NCBI GenBank assembly: GCA_045630965.1
Contig: JAZQTU010000012.1
Span: 1-64,000, forward strand
Reading direction: 5' to 3'
DNA: 64,000 bases
Origin: HGM04593 sp045630965
Lineage (GTDB): Bacteria > Bacteroidota > Bacteroidia > Bacteroidales > Bacteroidaceae
The translations under genes were made by a program, and so were the position numbers. Shown one piece after another: positions 51,194 to 60,614 of this stretch; position 1 is the stretch's first letter; each line of letters starts with the position of its first letter. The notes beneath the pieces were generated by a model. That model saw nothing but the letters and a program-made list of their open reading frames with translations, did not search any database and was not told where the DNA came from.

Positions 51194-53808
51194 TATCCTA
51201 TAATTTCGAATACCTTGTCTATTGCGGCCTTTATACCGGCAGGGTTCTTACCGCCTGCCTGTGCAAAGTGTGCCTGACCGCCACCGCCACCCTGCATTTC
51301 GCGTGCAGCCTGGCCTACAATCTTGCCGGCGTTGATACCACGCTCAACGAGGTCGGCACTTACTGAAATTGTCAACTGTGGCTTGTCGTTGTATATGCTA
51401 CCCAAAACAACGAGAAGGTTTTCGGGTTGCTCCTGACGTAACATGAAAGCGATATCCTTTACTGTTGCAGGTGCTGCTGGCAATATTGCGCTGATATAAC
51501 GCATTCCGCCTTTCTCCTTGATGCTACCAAGCAATTCGTTCTTTGTCATCGTAGCCTTCTCCTTTGCATACTCTTCAATCTCCTTCTTCAATTCAGCATT
51601 CTCTACGATTGATTTTGCAATGGTAGCTTTGAGGTTAGGTACATTGTTGAACAGAGCATGAATCTCCTTCATCAATGTCTGCAACTTGTAGAAGTGGTTT
51701 TCGAGAGCCTCACCAGTGATTGCCTCGATACGGCGTACACCGGCAGCAACAGAACTTTCGCTGGTAATCTTAACCATACCAATCTTTCCTGTAGATGATA
51801 CGTGTGTACCACCGCAGAACTCAATAGAAGTACCGAACTGGACTACGCGTACATGGTCGCCGTACTTCTCACCGAAGAGTGCTATAGCACCAAGCTTCTT
51901 CGCCTCCTCAATGGGGATATTGCGGTAGTCAGTGAGAGCAATGTCTTCGCGGATGCGTGCATTTACTATGCGCTCTACCTGCTCAATCTCCTCATCGGTA
52001 ACCTTCTGGAAATGTGAGAAGTCGAAACGTATACCCTCTGGTGTCACGAGTGAACCCTTCTGCTCAACGTGTGTACCAAGAACCTGGCGCAGAGCCTGGT
52101 CAATCAAGTGTGTACATGAGTGGTTTGCCGCACATGCCGCACGTTTCTCCTTGTTTACCTCTGCAATGAATGTTGCCGCAGGGTTTGCAGGCAACTGCTT
52201 TGTTATGTGGATAGGAAGGTTGTTCTCCTTCTTTGTGTCGATAACCTCGATACGCTCATTACCACATACAAGGTAACCGCAGTCTCCTACCTGACCACCG
52301 CTTTCAGCGTAGAAAGGAGTATCCTTCAGAACAATCTGGTAAAGAGTCTGGTTCTTCTGCTTTGTCTGGCGGTAACGGAGGATTGTTGTCTCATATTCTG
52401 TGTTGTCATATCCCACAAATGTGCAGTCGCCCTCGTTTACTGTTGTCCAGTCGCCGTTCTCTACAGCGGCAGCGTTACGTGCACGTGTCTTCTGCTTGAG
52501 CATCTCCTCGTCGAACTGCTCCATGTTTACAGTAAGACTATTCTCGCGAAGGATAAGCTGTGTCAAGTCAATTGGGAAACCGAATGTGTCATAGAGTGTG
52601 AATGCCTCAACACCGCTAATTTCGTTCTTGCCGTTCTCCTTTGTTGCTGCCATGATCTTGTCGAGCATGCCCATACCGGTTTCAAGAGTACGGAGGAAAG
52701 AATCCTCTTCCTCTTTCATCACCTTTGTGATAAGCTCCTGCTGCTGTTTCAATTCAGGATAAGCATCGCCCATGTTCTCAATGAGAGTAGGTACAAGCTT
52801 GTACATGAATGCCTGCTTCTGACCAAGGAATGTGTATCCGTAACGTACTGCACGGCGCAGGATGCGGCGGATAACATAACCGGCCTTGGCATTTGAAGGC
52901 AACTGACCGTCTGTTATTGAGAAAGATATTGTACGTATGTGGTCTGCAATCACGCGCATAGCAACGTCTGTCTGGCTATCCTCGCCGTACTTCTTGCCGG
53001 AAATCTCGCCGATAGCCTTGATTATAGGCTGGAATACGTCGGTGTCATAGTTTGACTGTTTGCCCTGCAATGCCATGCAAAGACGCTCGAAGCCCATACC
53101 GGTGTCGATAACCTTTGCTGGGAGCTCCTCGAGGTGACCGTCGGCCATGCGGTTGAACTGCATGAACACGAGGTTCCATATCTCGATAACCTGTGGGTGT
53201 GAGCCGTTTACAAGGTCACGACCGTTAATCTTTGCTCTCTCCTCGTCATCACGGAGGTCAATGTGTATCTCTGAACATGGACCGCATGGACCTGTATCGC
53301 CCATTTCCCAGAAGTTGTCCTTGTGGTTACCGTTGATGATGCGGTCTGCAGGGAGGTGCTTTTCCCAAATGGCAGCAGCCTCGTTGTCACGTGCAAGACC
53401 TTCGGCCTCGCAACCCTCGAATACAGTCGCGTACATACGGTTAGGGTCAAGTTTTACAACTTGTGTAAGGTATTCCCATGCCCAGTTGATGGCGTCTTCC
53501 TTGAAATAGTCACCGAAAGACCAGTTGCCGAGCATCTCGAACATTGTGTGGTGGTATGTATCGTGTCCAACCTCTTCAAGGTCGTTATGCTTACCGCTTA
53601 CACGGAGACACTTCTGTGAGTCTGCAACACGCTTGCTTTTTGCAGGGCTGTTGCCAAGGATAATATCCTTGAACTGGTTCATACCGGCGTTGGTGAACAT
53701 CAGTGTCGGGTCGTCTTTAACGACCATGGGAGCTGAAGGTACAATAAGGTGACCCTTCTGCTCAAAGAACTGTTTGAAAGATTCTCTGATTTCTTTAGAT
53801 GTGAGCAT
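51193..53808 (-). CDS. alaS: Alanyl-tRNA synthetase
   Basis: 871 residues, full length. The class II catalytic core is at the N-terminus (MFTNAGMNQFKDIILG, GKHNDLEEVGHDTYHHTMFEMLGNWSFGDYF). The editing-domain zinc site is NHSCTHLIDQAL plus CGGTH. The Gly-rich C-Ala hinge AAREMQGGGGGQAHFAQAGG is near the end. It charges tRNA-Ala and clears mis-charged Ser/Gly. Lone gene. Confidence 0.98.
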   Translation of the reverse strand: MLTSKEIRESFKQFFEQKGHLIVPSAPMVVKDDPTLMFTNAGMNQFKDIILGNSPAKSKRVADSQKCLRVSGKHNDLEEVGHDTYHHTMFEMLGNWSFGDYFKEDAINWAWEYLTQVVKLDPNRMYATVFEGCEAEGLARDNEAAAIWEKHLPADRIINGNHKDNFWEMGDTGPCGPCSEIHIDLRDDEERAKINGRDLVNGSHPQVIEIWNLVFMQFNRMADGHLEELPAKVIDTGMGFERLCMALQGKQSNYDTDVFQPIIKAIGEISGKKYGEDSQTDVAMRVIADHIRTISFSITDGQLPSNAKAGYVIRRILRRAVRYGYTFLGQKQAFMYKLVPTLIENMGDAYPELKQQQELITKVMKEEEDSFLRTLETGMGMLDKIMAATKENGKNEISGVEAFTLYDTFGFPIDLTQLILRENSLTVNMEQFDEEMLKQKTRARNAAAVENGDWTTVNEGDCTFVGYDNTEYETTILRYRQTKQKNQTLYQIVLKDTPFYAESGGQVGDCGYLVCGNERIEVIDTKKENNLPIHITKQLPANPAATFIAEVNKEKRAACAANHSCTHLIDQALRQVLGTHVEQKGSLVTPEGIRFDFSHFQKVTDEEIEQVERIVNARIREDIALTDYRNIPIEEAKKLGAIALFGEKYGDHVRVVQFGTSIEFCGGTHVSSTGKIGMVKITSESSVAAGVRRIEAITGEALENHFYKLQTLMKEIHALFNNVPNLKATIAKSIVENAELKKEIEEYAKEKATMTKNELLGSIKEKGGMRYISAILPAAPATVKDIAFMLRQEQPENLLVVLGSIYNDKPQLTISVSADLVERGINAGKIVGQAAREMQGGGGGQAHFAQAGGKNPAGIKAAIDKVFEIIG

Positions 53809-53877
53809 ATATTTATCGTTTTATTGTTTCCGATTCTTGTTATTGCCGGGTAATAGCTATAGTTTACCCAAACTTTG

Positions 53878-53885
53878 CAAAGTTA
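53878..53885 (-). promoter_or_regulatory. Candidate -7 element for alaS
   Basis: The minus strand reads TAACTTTG, an exact TAnnTTTG match, 69 bp upstream of the alaS start. No T-box-like leader was recognised. Confidence 0.5.
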
Positions 53886-53937
53886 CAATATTTTATTAAA
53901 TATTGTCGTTTGCATTGCAGAAAATCTTATGTTTTAT

Positions 53938-53945
53938 TATCTTCG
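53938..53945 (+). promoter_or_regulatory. Candidate -7 element for the M23 peptidase-merR operon
   Basis: TATCTTCG followed by CA, with a TTG at 53915-53917 (20-bp spacing), 18 bp before the ATG at 53964. Confidence 0.5.
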
Positions 53946-53963
53946 CAAAGTAATTTTCAAGGA

Positions 53964-54938
53964 ATGAAAAAGGTCTATTACACATATAACCCCGAAACTA
54001 AAAGCTACGAACGCGTGTATACCTCCTTTGCGCAGAGAGTTTTTGCTGTTGTGCGCAAAGCGTTCATGTTCCTTATTTTCGGTGGTCTTGCATTCCTTGT
54101 TTTCTATCTTCTCATAGACAGGCCAACCGCTCAGGAGTTTGAGAACGAGAACTCACAGCTCCTTGCCCAGTACCGCATTATCTCTTCGCGCCTTGACCGT
54201 GCAATGACCGTGCTGCAGGATATACAACAGCGCGATGACAACCTCTACCGTGTCATGCTCAATGCCGACCCTGTGCCCGAAAAGGAACGTAATGCAGGGT
54301 ATGCAGGAACGAACCGCTATGATGAACTTCTTGGAATGAACAATGCCGAACTCCTTGTGGAGACAACGCAGAAACTTGACCTGCTCGAAAAGCAGCTATA
54401 TATGCAGATAAAATCCTTTGATGAGATTGTATCCCTTGACAAGGATGCCGAAGAGCGCTTGCGACACATCCCGGCAATACAACCTATCTCAAACCGCGAT
54501 TTGAAGAGAACAGCATCGGGCTACGGTTACCGAATAGACCCTGTGTACAAGGTGCGTAAGTTCCATAAGGGAATGGACTTCTCATGTGACAGACGCACTC
54601 CCGTGTATGCCACAGCCGACGGAGTGGTGGAAAATGCAAAATGGATGTCGGGTTACGGATATACGGTAGTTATTGACCATGGATACGGTTATAAGACACT
54701 GTATGGACACCTTCTTGACAAGAAATTCCTTGTAAAGAAAGGGCAGAAGGTGGTACGCGGTGAGCAGATAGCACTCAGTGGTAATTCGGGCAAGAGTACA
54801 GGTCCCCACCTGCATTACGAAGTCATTGTAAAGGGTAAACACGAGAACCCAATCAACTACTATTTCATGGACCTTGATGCCGACGGTTATGACCAGATGC
54901 TTCAGATGGCAGAGAACCACGGCAAAATATACGATTGA
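53964..54938 (+). CDS. M23-family (LytM) peptidoglycan endopeptidase, membrane-anchored
   Basis: 324 residues from the ATG at 53964. An earlier in-frame ATG lies before the promoter. Cytoplasmic tail 1-31, one membrane helix (about 32-51), a coiled-coil-prone segment (about 57-165), then the LytM domain: His201-x3-Asp205 (HKGMD) and His282-x-His284 (HLH) are the zinc site. The complete site predicts an active D,D-endopeptidase in the periplasm. The layout resembles a well-known Bacteroidetes M23 family. merR follows after 1 bp. Confidence 0.93.
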   Translation: MKKVYYTYNPETKSYERVYTSFAQRVFAVVRKAFMFLIFGGLAFLVFYLLIDRPTAQEFENENSQLLAQYRIISSRLDRAMTVLQDIQQRDDNLYRVMLNADPVPEKERNAGYAGTNRYDELLGMNNAELLVETTQKLDLLEKQLYMQIKSFDEIVSLDKDAEERLRHIPAIQPISNRDLKRTASGYGYRIDPVYKVRKFHKGMDFSCDRRTPVYATADGVVENAKWMSGYGYTVVIDHGYGYKTLYGHLLDKKFLVKKGQKVVRGEQIALSGNSGKSTGPHLHYEVIVKGKHENPINYYFMDLDADGYDQMLQMAENHGKIYD

Positions 54939-54939
54939 T

Positions 54940-55290
54940 ATGGCACTGAACACGAATAAGGATTTGAAGATGTACTACTCCATAAAGGAGGTCGCGGCGA
55001 TGCTGTCGGTAACGGAGACTACTTTGCGCTATTGGGAAACAGTCTTCCCTCAGGTAAAGCCCTATAAGGGAGCCAATGGAGTACGTCGTTATACTAAAGA
55101 GGATATAAAGACCCTGCGTACTGTCTATCATCTTGTTAAGGAACGCGGTTTGACCCTCTCCGGTGCCAGGAAACAGTTTCGCTACGGAGGCCCAAAGGAG
55201 ACAGCCGAGACCAACAGCGATGTCATTGACCGCCTGAAAGGAATAAAGGAAGAATTACTTGCATTGAAGGAGCAACTCGACGTTATATAA
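54940..55290 (+). CDS. MerR-family transcriptional regulator
   Basis: 116 residues from the ATG at 54940, one base after the M23 stop. The N-terminal winged helix is clear: MYYSIKEVAAMLSVTETTLRYWETVFPQVKP then GVRRYTKEDIKTL. The second half is a short helical dimerisation part (DVIDRLKGIKEELLALKEQL) with no Cys-rich metal site. No ligand is inferred. Start sites upstream would overlap the peptidase gene. Confidence 0.9.
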   Translation: MALNTNKDLKMYYSIKEVAAMLSVTETTLRYWETVFPQVKPYKGANGVRRYTKEDIKTLRTVYHLVKERGLTLSGARKQFRYGGPKETAETNSDVIDRLKGIKEELLALKEQLDVI

Positions 55291-55337
55291 TAGAACAAAC
55301 AAGCGCCCTACGGGGTGCTTGTTTGTTCTATTATATA
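55284..55337. terminator. Long hairpin terminator including the merR stop codon
   Basis: The left arm starts at 55284 inside the last codons (Val-Ile-stop) and the right arm ends at 55337. The outer 21 bp are perfectly paired, and the inner part has GCGCCC against GGGGTGC with one wobble. It also lies downstream of the convergent rel gene. Confidence 0.87.
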
Positions 55338-55389
55338 TTCCTGTTCTTATTCAAAATTATAGTTGTAGAAATCATAAACATTTTCGCGG

Positions 55390-57621
55390 TTATCCTATTC
55401 TGGCGATAGTCTTTATGTTCTTGATTTTCTTCAAATTTTCGCAGATGTTCTTTACATCATCCACATCGTGTACATTTATCCAGAACGTTCCTTCGAAAAT
55501 GCCGTTGTTGCTTTCAAGGTGCATTTTCTGAATATTGGCGTTGAGTTGCTGCGAAATGATTGTGGTAATCTCATGCAGAACTCCCATGTCGTCTATACCT
55601 GAAATATGTATGGGGACAACAAAATAGAGTTGTTTGTGTGTCTCCCATTTTGCTGCAAGAATCCTGTCGCCGTGGCTACTCTTCAGTGTGTTGGCTACGG
55701 TGCAGTTGCGCTTGTGTATTATAATGTGCTTGTCCTCATCGTAGTACCCCAAAACATCATCGCCGGGGATGGGGTTACAGCAGTCTGCAATGATATAACT
55801 GCTCTTGAGACTCTCTTCGGTGAGGTTAATCGGTGTCTTGCGGTCAATAGCTTCGTGTATCTCCTTTGTGACCTCTTCTTTCTTCTTGTCGCGGTTGAAC
55901 GAGAATATCGATGCAAAGCTTAGTTTTTTGTTGCCCAGCAATGCGTCCTTGTCATCGTTACCCGGTACAATTGTACCTTTACCAATTGCAATGAGCAACT
56001 CTTCACGGTCTTTCTTCTTGTGTAGTTTGCACAGCTTTTCAATGTTGCTTGCGTGGTTGCCAAGTCCTTCCTTCTCAAGGAATGTGTTCAGTTTCTCTTC
56101 ACCTTCGTTCTGCATCAGTCGTTGCTGTCTGCGCAGTGCGGCATGTATTTTTGTACGTGCCTTGGCTGTTGTGACAAACGAAAGCCAGCTTTCGTCAACC
56201 CTTGGTGCATTTGATGTCAAAATCTCTACCTGGTCACCGCTTTGCAACAGGTGATTGAGCGGGACAAGCTTGTGGTTTACCTTTGCACCAATGCAGTGGT
56301 TGCCAAGGAATGTATGTATGCTGTATGCGAGGTCAAGCGCAGTACAGTTCTGCGGCATTGTCTTTATATCGCCCTTTGGTGTAAATACGAAAATCTCTGT
56401 AGCGTACAGGTTGAGTTTTATGGTGTCAAGGAAGTCTAGGGCATTGGGCTGTGGGTCGTCAAGTATCTCTTTTATGGTGTGCAACCAGTTGTCGAGCTGT
56501 TCATCGTTTGAACTTTCGCCCTGGCTCTTGTATTTCCAATGCGCGGCGATACCTTTCTCCGCCATCTCATTCATCTTCTCACTTCTTATCTGCACCTCTA
56601 TCCACTCGCCATAGTTGCTCATGAATGTGGCGTGCAGTGCCTTGTAGCCGTTGGTTCTTGGCTTGTTCACCCAGTCGCGAAGGCGGTCGGGGTGTGCGTT
56701 GTAAAGTTTCGTGAGGGCAATGTATATGTTGAAGCACTCGTTGTTCTCATCGCGTCCTTCGCGTGGTTTGAATATGATACGTACAGCAAGAATGTCGTAA
56801 ATGTCCTCAAAGGCAACATGCTTCTTCTGCATCTTGTTCCAAATGGAGTAGGGCGATTTCACTCGTCCGATAATCTCATATTCGAGTCCCATGGCATCGA
56901 GTTGTTCGCGTATTGGCTGTGTAAATTCGTAGTACAGCTTGTCGCGCTCCAGCTGGGTCTTTTCAATCTTCTTCTCGATGCGTGAATACTCTTCGGGGTG
57001 CTCGTACTGGAAGCTTAGGTTTTCAAGTTCGGTCTTGATGCGGCTCAGTCCCAAACGGTATGCAATCGGTGCATATATATATAATGTCTCGCCGGCAATC
57101 TTGTACTGTTTGTTTACCTGCATAAATTTGAGCGTGCGCATGTTGTGCAGGCGGTCGGCAATCTTTATGAGGATCACACGTATATCCTCGCTCATCGTGA
57201 GCAACAGTTTCTTGAAGTTTTCGGCCTGTTCCGACGCATGCGCTCCGAACACGCCTCCTGCAATCTTTGTCAAGCCGTTGACAATTTCGGCAATCTTGTC
57301 GCCGAACAGGTTCCTGATATCCTCTACGGTATAGTCAGTGTCCTCAACCACGTCGTGCAACAGTGCTGCACATATGGATGTCGAGCCAAGTCCAATCTCT
57401 TTGCATACGATACGTGCAACGGCAAGCGGGTGCATTATGTAGGGTTCACCACTGTGGCGTCTTACACCTTTATGTGCCTGACGTGCGAAGTTGAAAGCCT
57501 TGGTTATCAGTTCAACTTTCTTGCGGTGCTGCGATGCCAGATATATATCCAGCAACTCCTGAAAGGCGGCGTTTATGGCTGCCTCCTCTTCCATAATCCT
57601 TTTCTCTTCGTTGCTCTCCAT
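55390..57621 (-). CDS. rel: Bifunctional (p)ppGpp synthetase/hydrolase (RelA/SpoT homologue)
   Basis: 743 residues. The hydrolase domain has His64 (MHP) and the HD motif His89-Asp90 with Glu93-Asp94 (LLHDVVEDT), so it looks active. The synthetase domain follows (RVKSPYSIWNKMQKK, NKPRTNGYKALHATF). TGS (about 405-465: IFVFTPKGDIKTMPQNCTALDLAYSIHT) and a C-terminal ACT domain (about 665-740) complete the long RSH layout. It controls the stringent response. It starts 6 bp after the mltD-like gene and is the last gene of the parA operon. Confidence 0.95.
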   Translation of the reverse strand: MESNEEKRIMEEEAAINAAFQELLDIYLASQHRKKVELITKAFNFARQAHKGVRRHSGEPYIMHPLAVARIVCKEIGLGSTSICAALLHDVVEDTDYTVEDIRNLFGDKIAEIVNGLTKIAGGVFGAHASEQAENFKKLLLTMSEDIRVILIKIADRLHNMRTLKFMQVNKQYKIAGETLYIYAPIAYRLGLSRIKTELENLSFQYEHPEEYSRIEKKIEKTQLERDKLYYEFTQPIREQLDAMGLEYEIIGRVKSPYSIWNKMQKKHVAFEDIYDILAVRIIFKPREGRDENNECFNIYIALTKLYNAHPDRLRDWVNKPRTNGYKALHATFMSNYGEWIEVQIRSEKMNEMAEKGIAAHWKYKSQGESSNDEQLDNWLHTIKEILDDPQPNALDFLDTIKLNLYATEIFVFTPKGDIKTMPQNCTALDLAYSIHTFLGNHCIGAKVNHKLVPLNHLLQSGDQVEILTSNAPRVDESWLSFVTTAKARTKIHAALRRQQRLMQNEGEEKLNTFLEKEGLGNHASNIEKLCKLHKKKDREELLIAIGKGTIVPGNDDKDALLGNKKLSFASIFSFNRDKKKEEVTKEIHEAIDRKTPINLTEESLKSSYIIADCCNPIPGDDVLGYYDEDKHIIIHKRNCTVANTLKSSHGDRILAAKWETHKQLYFVVPIHISGIDDMGVLHEITTIISQQLNANIQKMHLESNNGIFEGTFWINVHDVDDVKNICENLKKIKNIKTIARIG

Positions 57622-57627
57622 GACCGG

Positions 57628-58956
57628 TTAGTATATGTTGAGATATTTTCCTGCCCTGATATTGGTGTTTGTCATTCCGTTCCACTTCATAATCTGTTTT
57701 ACGGTGACCCTGTATTTGAGTGCGATGCTGCCGAGTGTCTCACCACTCTTTATCTTGTGACGCTTGAGAGTGCCTCGTCCTCCGTCGTTTGCTTTTGCCT
57801 GTTTCAGCATCTCGGCAATGCTTTCTCTTGGGAAGAATTCCTTCTCCTTGTGTCTGTATATGCTGTCCTCGTTCGCAAGGAAGTCAGTGACAAGGTTGTT
57901 CGACAAACGCAATACATACGGTTCGTTCTCGCCGGGGATAATGTCCTTGATATATTGCGGGTTCAGCGCTCTAATCTCTTCAATATCAGCACCGCACACC
58001 TCTGTAATCTGTTTGAAATGGAGGTTCTTGGAAATATGCACGGTGTCTGTTGTTATTGTGGTCTTTGGCTCCAATGGTCTAATACCATGTTCCTTGTGAT
58101 AGGTCATAATATAGTTCGCAGCAATGAACATCGGCAGGTATCCACGTGTCTCGCGGGGAAGCCACCAGTATATGTCCCAGAAATCACTCTTTCCACCTGA
58201 ACGTACAATAGCCTTCTTAACATTTCCCGGTCCACAGTTGTAAGCGGCAATGGCAAGTTCCCATTTTCCGAACAGTTTGTACAGGTCGGCAAGGTAGCGT
58301 ACAGCAGCCTTCGTCGATTTTATCGGGTCGAAACGCTCGTCAATGTAATTATTCGACTTTAGTCCGTACAGTTTTGCAGTAGAGAACATGAACTGCCACA
58401 ATCCCTTCGCGTTGACTCTTGAAACGGCCTTGGGGTTCAGTGCCGACTCGATTATAGGCAGGTATCTCAGTTCGTGTGGTATTCCTGCACGGTCAATTTC
58501 CTCCTCAATGATAGGCATGTAGAACTCAGACATTCCCAGCATATATGCCACCAGTGAACGGTTCTTTCCGGTATATGAGTCGATGCACGACCTTACTATC
58601 CTGTTATATGGCATTTTAACGATTGTTGGCATGCTCTGCAGGCGCTCGGCATACAGCGTGTCCGATATTTTTATGTTTGCAGCGCTGTCAATCTCGCAGT
58701 TGAGTTTGCTCAACAGGTTACGTGCCTGCCAGCAGTTGAGCATGCTGTCGATCTCCTGCAGCATATAGTCGGGCATTTCGAATGTTATGCTGTCGTTTGA
58801 TACAGCCATTATGCTGTCCGGTGCAGCAATGTTTTCAGTGCCGGCATTGTCGGGAGTGGTGGCGATGTTGGTCAATGAATCTATAGCAAATGTGCTGGCC
58901 ATGCTGTTTGTGGCAAGCAAAATGTATATTGTCAGTGCTGTGATATATTTCTGCAT
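57628..58956 (-). CDS. mltD: MltD-like lytic transglycosylase with LysM domain
   Basis: 442 residues. Signal peptide MQKYITALTIYILLATNSMA. The SLT domain (about 150-280) has catalytic Glu170 in IIESALNPKAVSRVNAKGLW and later YNCGPGNVKKA. A second LysM-like segment may lie around 315-360, and a clear LysM is C-terminal (about 395-442: IKSGETLGSIALKYRVTVKQ). It cleaves glycan strands of peptidoglycan in the periplasm. Confidence 0.93.
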   Translation of the reverse strand: MQKYITALTIYILLATNSMASTFAIDSLTNIATTPDNAGTENIAAPDSIMAVSNDSITFEMPDYMLQEIDSMLNCWQARNLLSKLNCEIDSAANIKISDTLYAERLQSMPTIVKMPYNRIVRSCIDSYTGKNRSLVAYMLGMSEFYMPIIEEEIDRAGIPHELRYLPIIESALNPKAVSRVNAKGLWQFMFSTAKLYGLKSNNYIDERFDPIKSTKAAVRYLADLYKLFGKWELAIAAYNCGPGNVKKAIVRSGGKSDFWDIYWWLPRETRGYLPMFIAANYIMTYHKEHGIRPLEPKTTITTDTVHISKNLHFKQITEVCGADIEEIRALNPQYIKDIIPGENEPYVLRLSNNLVTDFLANEDSIYRHKEKEFFPRESIAEMLKQAKANDGGRGTLKRHKIKSGETLGSIALKYRVTVKQIMKWNGMTNTNIRAGKYLNIY

Positions 58957-58977
58957 TTGTATTATATGTTCTGTTAA

Positions 58978-59712
58978 TCAAAATGTTATGTGACAGTTGA
59001 AACCGTAATATCCCTTGTCTCGCGAGTATTCGTTTCCCGGCATTACCTGTGGCTCGATTGAGAGGTTTATGTCATCGCTTATGTCAAAACTCGAAAGTGA
59101 AGCATCGACGTATGCATCGATTACTGAAAGTGCGTATACTCCAATAGTGGCGAATATACTCATGTCACGCCAACGGCGGTAACGGTCCTTTCTCTTCTTG
59201 AACACGGTCTTTAGGTACTCCTTGTTTGCCTCAAAGTTGTATCCCGGTCTAAAGAAGTCCTTGAACGAATCTGTGTTCGGGTCGCTGTCCATGATGTCAA
59301 GATATGCCTGACGGTAATCCTTGTACATCTGGCCGTTCCAGTTGTATGCATACATACACCCAACGAAACCGCCGTATACTATAGGCAGTTTCCAGTATTT
59401 GCGGTTATATATCTGTCCTCCGCCGGGTATTATCAGTGCCAGCCATGTTGCGGTCTCCGTGTCGGGCTTCCAAATCTTCTTTGGTTCTATCTTTGTCGTT
59501 TTAGCGCTGTCGGGAATAATGATGTCACTGTCAGTGATGATATTGCGGTATACGCTGTCAGCAATGATGGCATCTCGCTTCAGGCTTGCATCAATAAGTG
59601 AATCGCCGGCAGTTTCCATCTCTGCTGTCAGCGATTGCGCCATAGCTCCTGTGCTGCAAATGAACAGTAACAAGGTTATGATTAATCCGTATGTCAATCG
59701 GATTTTCTGCAC
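58978..59712 (-). CDS. DUF5683 domain protein, secreted or membrane-associated
   Basis: 244 residues. Signal peptide MQKIRLTYGLIITLLLFICSTGAMAQ. The DUF5683 core WLALIIPGGGQIYNRKYWKLPIVYGG is followed by a hydrophobic stretch and a basic segment (KKRKDRYRRWRD), then a second hydrophobic segment. In Bacteroidetes this family is usually found next to parB, as here (4 bp after it). No biochemical role is known to me. Confidence 0.85.
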   Translation of the reverse strand: MQKIRLTYGLIITLLLFICSTGAMAQSLTAEMETAGDSLIDASLKRDAIIADSVYRNIITDSDIIIPDSAKTTKIEPKKIWKPDTETATWLALIIPGGGQIYNRKYWKLPIVYGGFVGCMYAYNWNGQMYKDYRQAYLDIMDSDPNTDSFKDFFRPGYNFEANKEYLKTVFKKRKDRYRRWRDMSIFATIGVYALSVIDAYVDASLSSFDISDDINLSIEPQVMPGNEYSRDKGYYGFNCHITF

Positions 59713-59716
59713 CTGC

Positions 59717-60595
59717 TTATTGTTTTAGCTTGTCGAACAATGCTATTATACGTTCCAGTTCCTGCTCATCCTTGAACTTGATGCTGATTTTTCCGTTTCC
59801 TTTTGCCGAGCATGTCAGCTGTACCGGTGTCTGGAAAAACTGTGTCAGGTGTTTCTTGAGCTGGTGGTATGTGTCGTCCTGTTTCTTGTCGCTCTTTGTC
59901 TTTGCTTCCTGAGTGTTGTTCTGCTCCTTTATCTTGCGTATGACCTCCTCGACTTCACGCACTGAATAACCGTTGCTTACAACCTCGTTGAAAACCTTTA
60001 TCTGGTCGGCATGTGATTGCAAGGCGAGTAGCGCCTTTGCATGTCCCATGTCAATTACCTTCTCCTTGAGTGCAACCTGTATGTTTCCCGGCAGTTTAAG
60101 CAGACGCAGGAAGTTTGCGATGGTAGCACGTCCTTTGCCCACACGCTTGCTCAACTGCTCCTGTGAGAGGTCATACTGTTCAATCAACTGCTGGTAGGCC
60201 AATGCAATTTCAAGCGGGTTGAGATCCTCGCGCTGGATATTCTCAATAAGGGCCATCTCCATTGTATCCTTGTCGTTGGCATTGAGGATATACGCAGGGA
60301 TAGAACTCTTGCCAGCCAGCTGTGATGCACGGAAACGTCTCTCTCCGGCAATAATCTGGTAGCTGTCGTCATCGTTCTTGCGCAGTGTAATAGGCTGTAT
60401 GACACCAAGTTCCTTTATCGATTCGGCAAGTTCCTGCAGTGCCTCCTCGTTGAATTCGCGTCGTGGCTGGTTGGGGTTGGCGTGGATTTTATCAAGTTCA
60501 ATCTCGCCTATAGAAGAAGATGCAGCAGGGCGTAACGCTTCTGTTGAAATCAAAGCGTCGAGTCCGCGTCCAAGTGTGAATTTTTGTTTTGCCAT
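59717..60595 (-). CDS. parB: ParB chromosome-partitioning protein
   Basis: 292 residues. The CTPase/ParB core shows NPNQPRREFNEEALQELAESIKELGVIQP, and the motif GERRFRASQLAG binds CTP. The helix-turn-helix (LSKRVGKGRATIANFLRLLKLP) follows. The C-terminal dimer domain has a charged linker (TQEAKTKSDKKQDD). It loads at parS and organises origin segregation with ParA. No parS was found in the window. Confidence 0.96.
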   Translation of the reverse strand: MAKQKFTLGRGLDALISTEALRPAASSSIGEIELDKIHANPNQPRREFNEEALQELAESIKELGVIQPITLRKNDDDSYQIIAGERRFRASQLAGKSSIPAYILNANDKDTMEMALIENIQREDLNPLEIALAYQQLIEQYDLSQEQLSKRVGKGRATIANFLRLLKLPGNIQVALKEKVIDMGHAKALLALQSHADQIKVFNEVVSNGYSVREVEEVIRKIKEQNNTQEAKTKSDKKQDDTYHQLKKHLTQFFQTPVQLTCSAKGNGKISIKFKDEQELERIIALFDKLKQ

Positions 60596-60614
60596 TATAT
60601 GGTAGTTTCAATAA

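Noticed and set aside
53910..53963. Upstream start for the M23 peptidase
   Set aside because: It lies before the promoter-like TATCTTCG and adds residues unlike the family; MKKVYYTYNP at 53964 is the better start.
57145..58200. 351-codon plus-strand open frame opposite rel and mltD
   Set aside because: It covers the active-site regions of two well-supported genes in the opposite direction and has no recognisable family features.
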